Source: Planctomycetaceae bacterium (lineage in GTDB: Bacteria > Planctomycetota > Phycisphaerae > Sedimentisphaerales > UBA12454). From it: DNA of 33,103 nt. The stretch covers positions 1-33,103 of the forward strand of contig JAJFVK010000011.1 of assembly GCA_021371795.1 (NCBI GenBank), given 5' to 3'. The position numbers and the translations under genes were made by a program. The stretch's first letter is position 1; every line of letters begins with the position of its first letter. A model generated the notes under the pieces. The model saw only the letters and a program-made list of their open reading frames with translations, searched no databases and was not told where the DNA came from. Positions 9,832 to 18,131 of this stretch are shown here, one piece after another.

Positions 9832-11427
9832 TTATTGAGAATCTTTTGGGTATAAAGCAATAACATAGCCATCGTTAAGCTGTGCTACTAAACGCATATT
9901 GCAGAATTGCTGAAGCTGATGTGGTTCGTAAAGATATGTTCGACAATGCCTGGCAAACCATATTAAATAGGTTTGTTTTCCAGATATAAGCCTTGATTTG
10001 AATTTATCCATTTCATCCTGTCTTATCTTAGCGCTATTTTGGGGTAGATTTTCCAGTTTTGCGGGCGATAGGCAAGAACTAATGTCAGCGAAAAGATAAA
10101 GCGCATTAGTGTCGTTTGTATATATGTTGCCATCCAATTTAGTATATTTCAGCCAGGCAATTGTTTGGGAGTTTTTCCATGCTGCGTTTCCAAAGCCAAA
10201 ACCATAATAATATAAATGTTGAGTCGTAAAATAAGTTCGAGCGAAACCTGTGTATAGCCAGATACAGGTACTTAGCGCAAGCACAAGCACAACAGCATAT
10301 CTCATATATTTTCTGGTCAAGGCGTAAAGTTTTATAGAGGAAAAAGCAAATAACATTACCATTGGAATGTATATGGGAGATAAATATCTGCCTTCAAAAG
10401 ATCCAAGCAGGCTATTCATGGCAGAATAAATGATTGCACACATATATACTATGATAAATAACGAAATTGAAATTACCGGCCAATTTGTTGTTTTAGTTTT
10501 TAAGAGTTTATAAGTATAAATAGCGGTGATCGACAGGACAAAGATGGAAAAAAGTGTAAAGAAAATCCAGCCAGGAATTTTATCAATACCATTAAAAAAT
10601 ATGAGCCAAGATTTTATATGGTTACCAATAATATTAATGTTTTTTATAAAAGGAGAATATTGGGGCAGGCGGATTCCCATAAAAGTTTCAGTGAGCAGAT
10701 AGTTTCTTAGACTCCATATCCCCAAAGGAAAAGCTGAAACGATTCCCCAAATGGAAGTAAGAATAAACTTTTTCCTCCAATCCTTAATACCAAAAAACAA
10801 TACAAATGCACCGACAGGGAATAGTACTATTCCAATGTAGCGAGTCAGGCAGGCACATGCGGTTATAACGGCTAACAATAGAGTTAACTTATATTTGGGA
10901 TTAGTTGGGATTTTCGGTAAAAGAAAGAAAAAGGCTCCGACAAAAAATAAAAATAATGGTTCACTCCATGCCCAAACACAATCGGAGACGATAGCTTCTG
11001 AAAAAATTAGCAATGAGCTTATTATCGAAAAGAATAGAGAACGCAAATATTTTAAAACCCATAACCCTGTAAAAAAAACAGTTAATCCGAAAAATATTGC
11101 GCTAATAAGTCTGGCTGTGAAAAAATCATCTATGCCCAAAACTTTAAAGCAAGCGATAAAAATCGAATAAAACGGGGGTAATATTATAAGAAATGTTCCA
11201 TCCGGTCTTGTGAAAGAGTGATTTTCAAGAAGAGTTCTTGCCCACATGAGATATTGAACGGAATCACCTGAAATTCCAATGCCATTACGGCTTGATGAAT
11301 GGAAAATCAAGACAAAGCCAGCGAAACCAATGAGCAGAGGGATGAGAAATAAATATTTGTTTTGTTTTTTAGTCAGTGAAGATAACGTTGATTCGTTATG
11401 ATTTGTTTTTGATTTAGTTTTTTTCAT
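9832..11427 (-). CDS. GT-C fold membrane glycosyltransferase (PMT/ArnT-like)
   Basis: This 531-residue integral membrane protein has about ten hydrophobic segments. The first external loop contains SGDSVQYLMWARTLLENHSF, with D55 in the place of the catalytic acidic residue of GT39/GT83-type enzymes that use polyprenyl-phosphate sugars. The downstream RPDGT...PPFYS segment fits the same superfamily. The soluble C-terminal part (about 425-531) has no recognised motif. The acceptor (lipid, glycan or protein) cannot be told. There is no clear Shine-Dalgarno site. A possible promoter (TTGACA at 11484-11479, CATAAT at 11463-11458 on the minus strand) lies upstream. The gene stands alone. Confidence 0.75.
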   Translation of the reverse strand: MKKTKSKTNHNESTLSSLTKKQNKYLFLIPLLIGFAGFVLIFHSSSRNGIGISGDSVQYLMWARTLLENHSFTRPDGTFLIILPPFYSIFIACFKVLGIDDFFTARLISAIFFGLTVFFTGLWVLKYLRSLFFSIISSLLIFSEAIVSDCVWAWSEPLFLFFVGAFFFLLPKIPTNPKYKLTLLLAVITACACLTRYIGIVLFPVGAFVLFFGIKDWRKKFILTSIWGIVSAFPLGIWSLRNYLLTETFMGIRLPQYSPFIKNINIIGNHIKSWLIFFNGIDKIPGWIFFTLFSIFVLSITAIYTYKLLKTKTTNWPVISISLFIIVYMCAIIYSAMNSLLGSFEGRYLSPIYIPMVMLFAFSSIKLYALTRKYMRYAVVLVLALSTCIWLYTGFARTYFTTQHLYYYGFGFGNAAWKNSQTIAWLKYTKLDGNIYTNDTNALYLFADISSCLSPAKLENLPQNSAKIRQDEMDKFKSRLISGKQTYLIWFARHCRTYLYEPHQLQQFCNMRLVAQLNDGYVIALYPKDSQ

Positions 11428-11608
11428 AAATTTTGAAAATCAGTCAATTCTGTGCGGATTATGCCGAAAGGATGGCTTTGTCAATGCCCACGATAATCGC
11501 TTTCAATGACATTATTAGAGTTTCACTTTATCATTTAAAAGAACTAAACATTTAGCAAAACAGATGGAGTTTGTCAAGTAAATATAACGCCAGCCTAATG
11601 TGAGAAAA

Positions 11609-12550
11609 CTAAAATATTTTTCGGTAAATGTGGCAGTAGGGGGTTTTGCCGGTCTTTTGATAGTAATTCTGATGGTATTGTTCGGCAGGCCAGAATGTTT
11701 GGGCGGTTTTAATCTCTGTTTTTACATCATATCCTTTTTCCTTTAGAATCTGCACTAACTTTTCCGCAGTTTTCTTCTGCTCGTTATTGAAATAATAAAT
11801 GCCGCTTCTGTATTGGCGACCAATGTCAGGGCCTTGTTTGTTTAATTGTGTGAAATCATGTATCTCAAAAAATAACTTCGCGAGGGTTTCATAATTAGTT
11901 TTATTCGGGTCGAAAACTACTTCCACCGCTTCGGCGTGGCCTGTCTTACTGCTGCAAACTTGTTCATACGTTGGTCTTTCGGTTTTGCCGTCAGTGTAGC
12001 CAGATGTTACGGAGATTACGCCGGGGACATTCTTGAAATAATACTCAACGCCCCAGAAACATCCGCCGGCAAAGACGGCTCTTTGGCCGTTGGGAACGAA
12101 ATCCATTGAAATTGAATTTACACAGAATCTGACGTTCTTTTGAGTTAATCCTTCTCCTTTGAAGATGTGGCCGAGGTGTGCGCCGCAGTTTGCGCAGAGG
12201 TTTTCTGTTCTGGCACCATCCGCATCGGTCTGCGAAATTACTGCGCCGGGAATTTGTTCATCGAAACTCGGCCAGCCACATTCAGATTTGAATTTTGAAG
12301 TTGATTCGAAAAGCGGGAAGCCGCAACGTTTGCAGGTGTAAAGACCCTGTTCAAAAAAATCGTTGTATTTGCCGGTAAAATGCTTTTCTGTGCCTTTTTG
12401 GACGATAACGCGTTCTTCTTCGGGGGTGAGCTTTTTATACATATTGCTATCCTCTACTTTCGGATTGGTTTGTTTTGAAATCGCGAACCTTATCAAAACA
12501 ATTGAGAAAGTAATGACTATCAAAACGAGCAAAATATGCACGCACTTCAT
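11609..12550 (-). CDS. Membrane-anchored MsrB-MsrA methionine sulfoxide reductase fusion
   Basis: This 313-residue protein begins at the ATG at 12550, which has AAGGG six bases upstream; a TTG two codons earlier is less likely. Residues 3-22 form a hydrophobic anchor or uncleaved signal. MsrB follows (about 38-152), with zinc pairs C73/C76 and C119/C122 and the catalytic C143 in RFCVNS. MsrA occupies about 157-313, with catalytic C164 in GGCFWG and a possible resolving C306 near the C-terminus. Together the halves reduce both R- and S-methionine sulfoxide, here probably on the outer face of the inner membrane. The B-A order is the reverse of the PilB-type A-B fusion. Confidence 0.93.
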   Translation of the reverse strand: MKCVHILLVLIVITFSIVLIRFAISKQTNPKVEDSNMYKKLTPEEERVIVQKGTEKHFTGKYNDFFEQGLYTCKRCGFPLFESTSKFKSECGWPSFDEQIPGAVISQTDADGARTENLCANCGAHLGHIFKGEGLTQKNVRFCVNSISMDFVPNGQRAVFAGGCFWGVEYYFKNVPGVISVTSGYTDGKTERPTYEQVCSSKTGHAEAVEVVFDPNKTNYETLAKLFFEIHDFTQLNKQGPDIGRQYRSGIYYFNNEQKKTAEKLVQILKEKGYDVKTEIKTAQTFWPAEQYHQNYYQKTGKTPYCHIYRKIF

Positions 12551-12584
12551 AACCAACCCTTATTAAGGTATTTAAGTACTTGTG

Positions 12585-12605
12585 AGTATCTCTAAAAATT
12601 GACAA
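12585..12605. repeat. Possible solo end of the right-edge IS element
   Basis: GTATCTCTAAAAATT at 12586-12600 is identical over 15 bases to the candidate terminal repeat at 32970-32984, and the following five bases match at four positions (GACAA versus AACAA). No transposase gene or second end is present here, so this would be a solitary remnant or a chance match. Confidence 0.35.
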
Positions 12606-12636
12606 TCAAACATAACAAACGCTGTTTTTGACCGGT

Positions 12637-12654
12637 CGCTGACGCTCGCGGCTC
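12637..12654. repeat. CGCTGACGCTCGCGGCTC motif
   Basis: This GC-rich segment lies in otherwise AT-rich DNA just past the 3' end of the HAD gene. From memory, closely similar GAGCCGCGAGCGTCAGCG words recur between genes in some planctomycete genomes. Only one copy is in the window, so its repeat nature is not shown here. It is not a clear terminator hairpin. Confidence 0.3.
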
Positions 12655-12676
12655 TGACTCTTATCTTTTAAAGGCA

Positions 12677-13336
12677 TCAAACAATCCAATTGGTAGCATT
12701 GTTTGGTACGTTTGCCAAATCTGGAGCGTAAAAATCTGCGCCTGGTAACTGCGCCGGAGTAAAACTTGAGGTAATGGCAAGGCATTTGCAACCTGCGGCT
12801 TTTGCGGCTTTGATTCCGCTAATCGCATCTTCGACGACAAGGCAATCCTTCGGATTTATGCCGATTCGTTCGGCGGCGAGCAGGAAAATTTCCGGGTCTG
12901 GTTTTGTGTTCTTAACGTCGCTACCGGTAACAACAGAGTCGAAAGTTTCGGCAGGTATTTTGATTTCATCAAGGTTGCCTTTTACCTTGCGATAATCTGC
13001 ACTGGAAGCGACAGCAATCTTTTTGCCTGTTTTTTTGCATTGGGCGATAAATTCTTTTACGCCGTTGAGAGGGTTCAGGACGCCTTTGATTATTTCAAGA
13101 TAAATGTCATAGGTACGTATTTTAGCAGTCGGCAAATCGAGTGGGAAATTGTATTTTTCGGCGACACCGCCAATAAATCTGTTTTCGCCTCTGCCGGTAA
13201 ACGGGTGAAAATCCTGCGGCTGAACTTTTAAACCTTGTTCGGCAAACATCTGCGAGGCTGCTTTGATAATAAAAGGTTCGGAGTCGAGCAGGACGCCATC
13301 CATATCGAAGATCACGCCATGTGGTAGTTGAATCAT
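12677..13336 (-). CDS. HAD-superfamily phosphatase (beta-phosphoglucomutase-like)
   Basis: This 219-residue protein has all four HAD motifs: DMDGVLLDSE with nucleophile D11 and acid/base D13, SS at 111-112, K145 in NTKPDPEIF, and VVEDA with E169 and D170. A four-helix cap occupies about 18-85. It belongs to the PGMB/phosphonatase-like group that hydrolyses small phosphorylated sugars or related metabolites, or less often isomerises them. The actual substrate cannot be read from the sequence. Its ATG overlaps the rlmN stop as ATGA, so translation is probably coupled to rlmN. Confidence 0.9.
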   Translation of the reverse strand: MIQLPHGVIFDMDGVLLDSEPFIIKAASQMFAEQGLKVQPQDFHPFTGRGENRFIGGVAEKYNFPLDLPTAKIRTYDIYLEIIKGVLNPLNGVKEFIAQCKKTGKKIAVASSADYRKVKGNLDEIKIPAETFDSVVTGSDVKNTKPDPEIFLLAAERIGINPKDCLVVEDAISGIKAAKAAGCKCLAITSSFTPAQLPGADFYAPDLANVPNNATNWIV

Positions 13337-14376
13337 TGTGTTTCTTTCTTAGTGAGTCTGTCAGCGCCGAGCTGGCCGCAGGCGGCTTTAATGCTCTGGC
13401 CGCGGCGGAACCTGATAATCGCCTCGAAGCCTGCATGCATCAGCATATCCTTAAACTCTTTTATCTGCTCACGATTGGACGGCTGGAAATCCGAGCCGGG
13501 GTGAGGATTGTACTCAATAAGATTTACGCCAACCTTCAAAGGTCTGATGTACTGGATAAGTTTTCTTGCCAAGTCGAAACTGTCATTAACGCCGTCAATC
13601 ATGCAATATTCAATTGTGATTCTTCGGCCTGTCTTTTCATTGTAATATTTCATCGCTGATAACAGTTCTTTCAGTGAATATTTATTTGCGGCAGGTACGA
13701 TTTCTTTTCTTACGCCATCATCGGCGGAGTGGAGCGAAACGGCAAGGCGGGGAAAAATGTTTTCATCGGCGAGTTTTCTTATTTCTTCAGGAAGGCCGAC
13801 AGTTGAGATTGTCTGCCTGCGGAATCCGATTTGTTTGCCGATGTCCGAAGCGAAAATTCTGACCGCTCTTAAAACATTGTCATAGTTTTCCATCGGTTCG
13901 CCCATACCCATATAGACGACATTGTTTACCTTGCATCCGCTATCGACGCAAATGGCGGAGACTTCGTCGATAATTTCGCCTGCGGTGAGGTTGCGCTGGA
14001 AGCCCAATGCTCCTGTGGCACAGAACTTACAGCCGAGGCGGCAGCCGACCTGTGAGGAGATACAAATCGTCTTTCTGCCGTTTTCATCGAGCAGGACAGA
14101 TTCGATTTTATTGCCGTCCGGCGTTTCAAACAGATATTTTACCGTGCCATCGGGGTCTGTGAGCTTTTCTTCGATTTTAAGCTGGGTGATATAGTAGCCA
14201 TCGTCGAGTAGTCTTTTCCGCATATCCTTGGACAGCGTGGTCATAAGGTTGATATCATTGATATTGTGCTGATGTAAATAGGTGAATATATATTTGGCAA
14301 CGTAAGCTTTACCGCCATATTCAGCAACTATCTTTGTCAGTTCTTCCGGCGTTTTAATTTTTAAGTCTTTATCCAT
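13333..14376 (-). CDS. rlmN: 23S rRNA (adenine-2503-C2) methyltransferase
   Basis: This 347-residue radical SAM enzyme methylates A2503 of 23S rRNA, and in the family also A37 of some tRNAs. The cluster motif CRLGCKFC gives C112, C116 and C119. The methyl-carrying cysteine is C333 in AACGQLG. GMGEPMENYDNV and SLHSADDGVRKEIVP are diagnostic of RlmN; the residues that would mark the resistance enzyme Cfr are not seen. There is no Shine-Dalgarno site before the ATG. A promoter lies so close that the mRNA may be leaderless. The HAD gene follows with a 4-bp overlap. Confidence 0.96.
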   Translation of the reverse strand: MDKDLKIKTPEELTKIVAEYGGKAYVAKYIFTYLHQHNINDINLMTTLSKDMRKRLLDDGYYITQLKIEEKLTDPDGTVKYLFETPDGNKIESVLLDENGRKTICISSQVGCRLGCKFCATGALGFQRNLTAGEIIDEVSAICVDSGCKVNNVVYMGMGEPMENYDNVLRAVRIFASDIGKQIGFRRQTISTVGLPEEIRKLADENIFPRLAVSLHSADDGVRKEIVPAANKYSLKELLSAMKYYNEKTGRRITIEYCMIDGVNDSFDLARKLIQYIRPLKVGVNLIEYNPHPGSDFQPSNREQIKEFKDMLMHAGFEAIIRFRRGQSIKAACGQLGADRLTKKETQ

Positions 14377-14382
14377 AAGGGT

Positions 14383-14411
14383 AATATAACGGCTAATGGC
14401 GTTGGGTTCAA
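14383..14411 (-). promoter_or_regulatory. rlmN promoter placed for a leaderless mRNA
   Basis: On the minus strand, TTGAAC (14411-14406) and TATATT (14388-14383) are separated by 17 bp, and only six bases lie between the -10 box and the rlmN ATG at 14376. Transcription would then start at or beside the A of the start codon. The absence of a ribosome-binding site agrees with this. Confidence 0.5.
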
Positions 14412-14483
14412 ACGAAAAAGTAATAAACTAAAGCCCACCCTACAAACTTTCTGCGCCATTAAATACGATATAAAAAATAGCAT

Positions 14484-14511
14484 TTGACTATATGGTAAGG
14501 ATAAGTACAAT
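14484..14511 (+). promoter_or_regulatory. Promoter of the phosphohexomutase gene
   Basis: TTGACT (14484-14489) and TACAAT (14506-14511) lie 16 bp apart. They overlap an upstream in-frame ATG at 14492, so that ATG cannot be the start of a transcript made from here. The start at 14549 is preferred. Confidence 0.6.
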
Positions 14512-14548
14512 TTTCAGGGTTATTTTATTTTTTATGGAGTATAGTTTG

Positions 14549-15925
14549 ATGGATCCCAAAATATTTAAAGCGTATGACATAAGAGGACTTTATCCTGAAC
14601 AATTAGATGAAGATGCGGCATGGAAAATAGGCAACGCGGCGGCGACATTTTTGCGGTCTTTGCTCCGCGGTTACGACAGGGGACTTGCCAACAAGCAGAG
14701 TCTTTGTGTCGGATACGATATGCGATCGCACAGCAAAGGTCTTGCCGAAGCACTTATCAAAGGTATGAACGCGGCCGGCGCTAATGTAATTGATATCGGT
14801 ATGATTGATACACCTCAAATATACTTCGCTATAAATCATCTTGGCACCTGCGGCGGAGTACAGGTTACCGCTTCACATAACCCTGCTCAATACAACGGCT
14901 TTAAAATTTCCGGACTGGAAGCCAAACCAATCGGGGAAGATACGGGCTTGAAAGAGATTAAACATATCGCTACCGCACTTCTTCATACAATGGGCGCAGG
15001 AGAATGCAAGGCGGAGAAAAACGACCTGACAAAGGCTTACAAAGAACATGTTTTGAAATTCGTCGAGCCAAAAGTGAAACCGTTGAAAGTTGTAATTGAC
15101 GCTTCAAATGGTATGGCCGGCAAAATGGTGCCGTTGATTTTTGAGGACTTGGGACTCGATATTATCAAGATAAACTTCGAGCATAAAGGCGTGTTCAAAC
15201 ATGACCCCAACCCGCTGGTAGAGAAAAATCTCGACCAACTTAAGAGCACAGTTCTGAAACGTAAAGCAAATGTTGGCATTTGCTTTGACGGTGATGCCGA
15301 CAGGTTAATAATGGTCGATGAAAAAGGCCAGACTATCAGCTGCGATATTTTAACCGCGCTTATGGTTCCGTACTTTTTGAAGAAGGCGCCGGGGGCGGCG
15401 ATTGTTTACGACCTGCGGAGCAGTTGGGTTGTGCGTGAAGAAATCCTGAAATATGGCGGCGTGCCCAGACGTGAAAGAGTGGGGCACTCGTTTATGAAAA
15501 AGACGCTGCGAACTGCAAGGGCGATTTTCGGCGGCGAGCTTAGCGGTCATTTCTATTATCGCGACAATTTCTTCGCGGATTCAGGAATGATTACTTTCGC
15601 ACATATGATAAACATTTTGAGCGAATCAGATGTTCCTGTAAGTAAATTAGTTGCGCCATTGAGAAGGTATCATTCAAGCGGCGAGATGAATTTCTCGGTG
15701 GAAGATAAAGAAGCGATGACGACTGAACTTAAACGCAAATTCAGTCAGGGCGACACCGACGACCTCGATGGTATTACCGTACAGTTTAAAGACTGGTGGT
15801 TCAATTGCAGAGCGAGCAATACCGAGCCGTTGCTGCGTTTGAACGTCGAAGCTAAAACGAAAGAACTGCTTGATAAACAAGTTGCTGAAATGCAAAGCAT
15901 ATTAGGAAAACCGGTAGAACATTAA
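14549..15925 (+). CDS. Phosphomannomutase/phosphoglucomutase
   Basis: This 458-residue alpha-D-phosphohexomutase begins MDPKIFKAYDIRG, with GGAGT at 14536-14540. The phosphoserine is S109 in TASHNP. The Mg2+ loop DGDADR gives D247, D249 and D251. The sugar-binding loop GELSGHFYYRD lies near residue 330. The phosphate loop RASNTEPLLR is near the C-terminus. The family interconverts hexose 6- and 1-phosphates to supply nucleotide sugars for surface glycans. The GELSGH loop fits the bifunctional PMM/PGM (AlgC/ManB) group, but mannose versus glucose preference is not decided by sequence alone. The gene stands alone behind its own promoter. Confidence 0.92.
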   Translation: MDPKIFKAYDIRGLYPEQLDEDAAWKIGNAAATFLRSLLRGYDRGLANKQSLCVGYDMRSHSKGLAEALIKGMNAAGANVIDIGMIDTPQIYFAINHLGTCGGVQVTASHNPAQYNGFKISGLEAKPIGEDTGLKEIKHIATALLHTMGAGECKAEKNDLTKAYKEHVLKFVEPKVKPLKVVIDASNGMAGKMVPLIFEDLGLDIIKINFEHKGVFKHDPNPLVEKNLDQLKSTVLKRKANVGICFDGDADRLIMVDEKGQTISCDILTALMVPYFLKKAPGAAIVYDLRSSWVVREEILKYGGVPRRERVGHSFMKKTLRTARAIFGGELSGHFYYRDNFFADSGMITFAHMINILSESDVPVSKLVAPLRRYHSSGEMNFSVEDKEAMTTELKRKFSQGDTDDLDGITVQFKDWWFNCRASNTEPLLRLNVEAKTKELLDKQVAEMQSILGKPVEH

Positions 15926-15927
15926 CG

Positions 15928-15960
15928 ATTTAAAATTTAAAATTGAAAATTTAAGATTTG
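15928..15960. repeat. AAATTTAAAATT-type low-complexity repeat
   Basis: Three TTTAAAATT/TGAAAATTT units in series follow the mutase stop codon. The block resembles the AAAATCAAA-type repeats at 19253, 20798 and 30984 but is not identical to them. Confidence 0.4.
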
Positions 15961-15995
15961 ATATAGACGGTTCTCTTTCAAGATTATGGTGAGAT

Positions 15996-16796
15996 ATGAA
16001 TAGAAAAATATTATTTTTGATTGTTGCGGTTTGTTTATTGACGATGTTTCAGGCGGGATGTCAGGTTAATCCTGTAACTGGCGAGAAGCAATTTTCGCTT
16101 GTCAGTCCCGAAGAGGCGAAGACAATGGGGTTGAACTACTCCAAGCAAATTGAAAAAGAAATGGGCGAAAGCATCAAAGATGAACAACTGCAAAATTATA
16201 TTAATTCCGTTGGGCAGAAAATAGCGGCTGTAAGTCATAATCCCACATATGGGTTTACTTACAAAGCAATCGACCATAATTCCGTTAACGCCTTTGCGCT
16301 GCCGGGCGGGTATATTTATATTACGACAGGTCTGCTTAAAGAATTGAACAGCGAGGCACAACTGGCAGGTGTGTTGGGGCATGAAACGGCACACGTTACA
16401 GCAAGGCATATAGAAAGCCAAATTACGAATAGCTCTCTTATGAGTATGGGCGTGAGTGTTTTGGGTTCGGCGAATTCGGCGGCGGGGTCGATGGGCGAGA
16501 TAGTGGCGAATTTACAGAGTATGTCGTTTTCACGTGCTGACGAAAAACAGGCGGATGCTATCGGGCTTGGTTATATGGTTAAGGCAGGGTATACGCCTAA
16601 TGGTATGATTGAGACAATGGAAATTCTGCAAAAACAAAGCGGTTCGCGGACAATAGAATTTTTCTCTACGCACCCAAGTCCGGAAAATCGCATCGGCTTA
16701 TTGAAGGAAGAAATATTTAACAATCGTTATCCGACTAACGGCAAAATCGGCAAAGAAGAATATTTCCTGAATGTTACCGCAAGATTAAAGAAGTAA
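15996..16796 (+). CDS. M48-family metalloprotease lipoprotein
   Basis: This 266-residue protein has a lipoprotein signal ending FQAGC, with C22 as the lipidated residue. The zinc motif HETAH gives H129, E130 and H133, and E183 in SRADEKQAD is the third ligand. The NAFALPGGYIYITTGLL segment before the motif is typical of the M48B/C group (BepA, LoiP, YcaL). Such proteases act in the periplasm on misfolded outer-membrane or envelope proteins. No TPR domain follows, so it is closer to LoiP/YcaL than to BepA. GGTGAG lies just before the start. Its 3' end overlaps the convergent menA-like gene by 12 bp. Confidence 0.92.
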   Translation: MNRKILFLIVAVCLLTMFQAGCQVNPVTGEKQFSLVSPEEAKTMGLNYSKQIEKEMGESIKDEQLQNYINSVGQKIAAVSHNPTYGFTYKAIDHNSVNAFALPGGYIYITTGLLKELNSEAQLAGVLGHETAHVTARHIESQITNSSLMSMGVSVLGSANSAAGSMGEIVANLQSMSFSRADEKQADAIGLGYMVKAGYTPNGMIETMEILQKQSGSRTIEFFSTHPSPENRIGLLKEEIFNNRYPTNGKIGKEEYFLNVTARLKK

Positions 16797-17708
16797 TATT
16801 GCAATCGTGAGAGCAAGGCCGCCGATAGTGTGCAGAATAATGGTGTATTTACTTAGTGTAAAATATCCTGTCTGTGATAGTTTTTCAGGGATGCAGACTT
16901 TAAAACAAATTATACATAAAATGCCTGTTGATAGATAAAATACAAAACCGGCAATATTGGTTTTTGTTACAAACAGTGCCAAAATGACAACCAACATCAA
17001 AGCGGTCTGATATAAAGAGGCCGCTTTTTTTATGCCCATTGTTACTACGAGAGTTTTCTTATTCACTGCTTTATCGGCTTGGTAATCAGGGAATTCATTT
17101 GCGAAGATTATAAGAAAAACCAAAATGGCCATAAAAACGGAAGGCAAAAGAGGTATCCAGTCAATCAAACCAGTTTGAATATAATATGCTCCATAAACTG
17201 GCAGAATGCCAAAGAGAAAGCCGATTGTGATTTCGCCTGCGGTGCGGTAGCCGAGTTTCACAGGCGGGGCAGTATAGAAAAATCCGCCGAGCAAACCTAT
17301 TAAGCCAAGCAAAAGCACGAAAATACTTTTTGTAATTGCAACGATAATTAAACCTGCGGCAGCGGCTAATGCGAAACAGATTATCGATATAGTGAAAACT
17401 TCTCTGGGGGACAATAAGTTTTTCTGGATTAGCTGGCTTCCGCCGGAGAATGGGGATGCGTTTTTGTTCAGCCAGTCGTTTTTGGACTTGCTGTCGAAAT
17501 AATCATTCGAAACGTTTGCGCCCATTTGAAAAAGAACGATGGAAAAACAGGCCAGCAGGAAAAGCGGCAAATTAAATTGATGATGGTGCGAATACGCAAG
17601 AGCGGTGCCGACAAAAATAGGGATAACACTTGCCGTGCAGAATTGGACTCGCAATTCCTTAAGCCACAGAGAATACTTTTTTTTAGCCACAGAGTTCACA
17701 GAGACCAC
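16785..17708 (-). CDS. menA: UbiA-family prenyltransferase, probably MenA
   Basis: This 307-residue membrane protein has about eight hydrophobic helices. The first aspartate-rich motif NVSNDYFDSKSKND (N65 to D78) and the second NEFPDYQADKAVNKKT fit 1,4-dihydroxy-2-naphthoate prenyltransferases, which attach a polyprenyl tail in menaquinone synthesis. LRVQFCTASVIPIFVGTALA near the N-terminus is the usual MenA opening. The start is unclear: there is no Shine-Dalgarno site, and the first 16 or so codons are read through a CACAGAG repeat that supplies three in-frame GTG codons (17708, 17699 and 17690). No other men gene is nearby, so a different aromatic acceptor is possible. Confidence 0.82.
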   Translation of the reverse strand: MVSVNSVAKKKYSLWLKELRVQFCTASVIPIFVGTALAYSHHHQFNLPLFLLACFSIVLFQMGANVSNDYFDSKSKNDWLNKNASPFSGGSQLIQKNLLSPREVFTISIICFALAAAAGLIIVAITKSIFVLLLGLIGLLGGFFYTAPPVKLGYRTAGEITIGFLFGILPVYGAYYIQTGLIDWIPLLPSVFMAILVFLIIFANEFPDYQADKAVNKKTLVVTMGIKKAASLYQTALMLVVILALFVTKTNIAGFVFYLSTGILCIICFKVCIPEKLSQTGYFTLSKYTIILHTIGGLALTIAILLL

Positions 17709-17740
17709 AGAGATATTATTTTAGCCACAGAGAATATTAT
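17662..17740. repeat. CCACAGAG repeat block at the 5' end of menA
   Basis: Three TTTAGCCACAGAG(A)-type units and two more CACAGAG words (TTCACAGAG, ACCACAGAG) occur within 79 bp. The block covers the first codons of the menA-like frame and its upstream region. The same word makes the repeat at 28199-28246 inside the capsid module. Confidence 0.8.
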
Positions 17741-17788
17741 AATCTGCCAAAGCCAATCCTACAAAACTTTCTTATTTAATTTTGAAAA

Positions 17789-18115
17789 TCAGTATGAACC
17801 GCCAATTATACTATGAAATCCCATCATTAGAAATATAAAGGCCATTAGCCACCAAAATCCGCCAAGCGAAAAACCTAATAAGATATTTATTGATTTTTTT
17901 TTGAATAATTTAAGTTTGTATAAAGTGATTATAAAAATAGATGATGCAAGCCAGAAAGTAATGCCCATAGAATAACAATGAATATCGAATACAAGTCCAT
18001 TCCGGTTAATTATCCTTACGCCAATAATATCGATAGCAGCAATAATAAGCAGGAGTGTGAATCCTATTGCCCCAATGATTAATACAGCATATTTTGTTTT
18101 AACTTCTTCTGTCAT
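17789..18115 (-). CDS. Small membrane protein of unknown function
   Basis: This 108-residue protein has three hydrophobic helices: about 8-31, 46-65 and 78-100. A short charged N-terminus (MTEEVKTKY) precedes the first, and a basic KLKLFKKK loop lies between the second and third, suggesting that this loop faces the cytoplasm. I recognise no family. It lies 16 bp after the cupin gene in the same direction and may belong to the rubrerythrin-cupin transcript. Confidence 0.6.
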   Translation of the reverse strand: MTEEVKTKYAVLIIGAIGFTLLLIIAAIDIIGVRIINRNGLVFDIHCYSMGITFWLASSIFIITLYKLKLFKKKSINILLGFSLGGFWWLMAFIFLMMGFHSIIGGSY

Positions 18116-18131
18116 TTTGTGTTCTCATTGG

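Noticed and set aside
13321-13659. Plus-strand open frame across the rlmN/HAD junction
   Set aside because: It is a shadow of rlmN. The minus-strand frames carry all the conserved motifs.
14492-14548. Upstream ATG as the start of the phosphohexomutase
   Set aside because: It overlaps the -35/-10 elements, has no ribosome site and would add 19 hydrophobic residues not typical of this cytoplasmic family.
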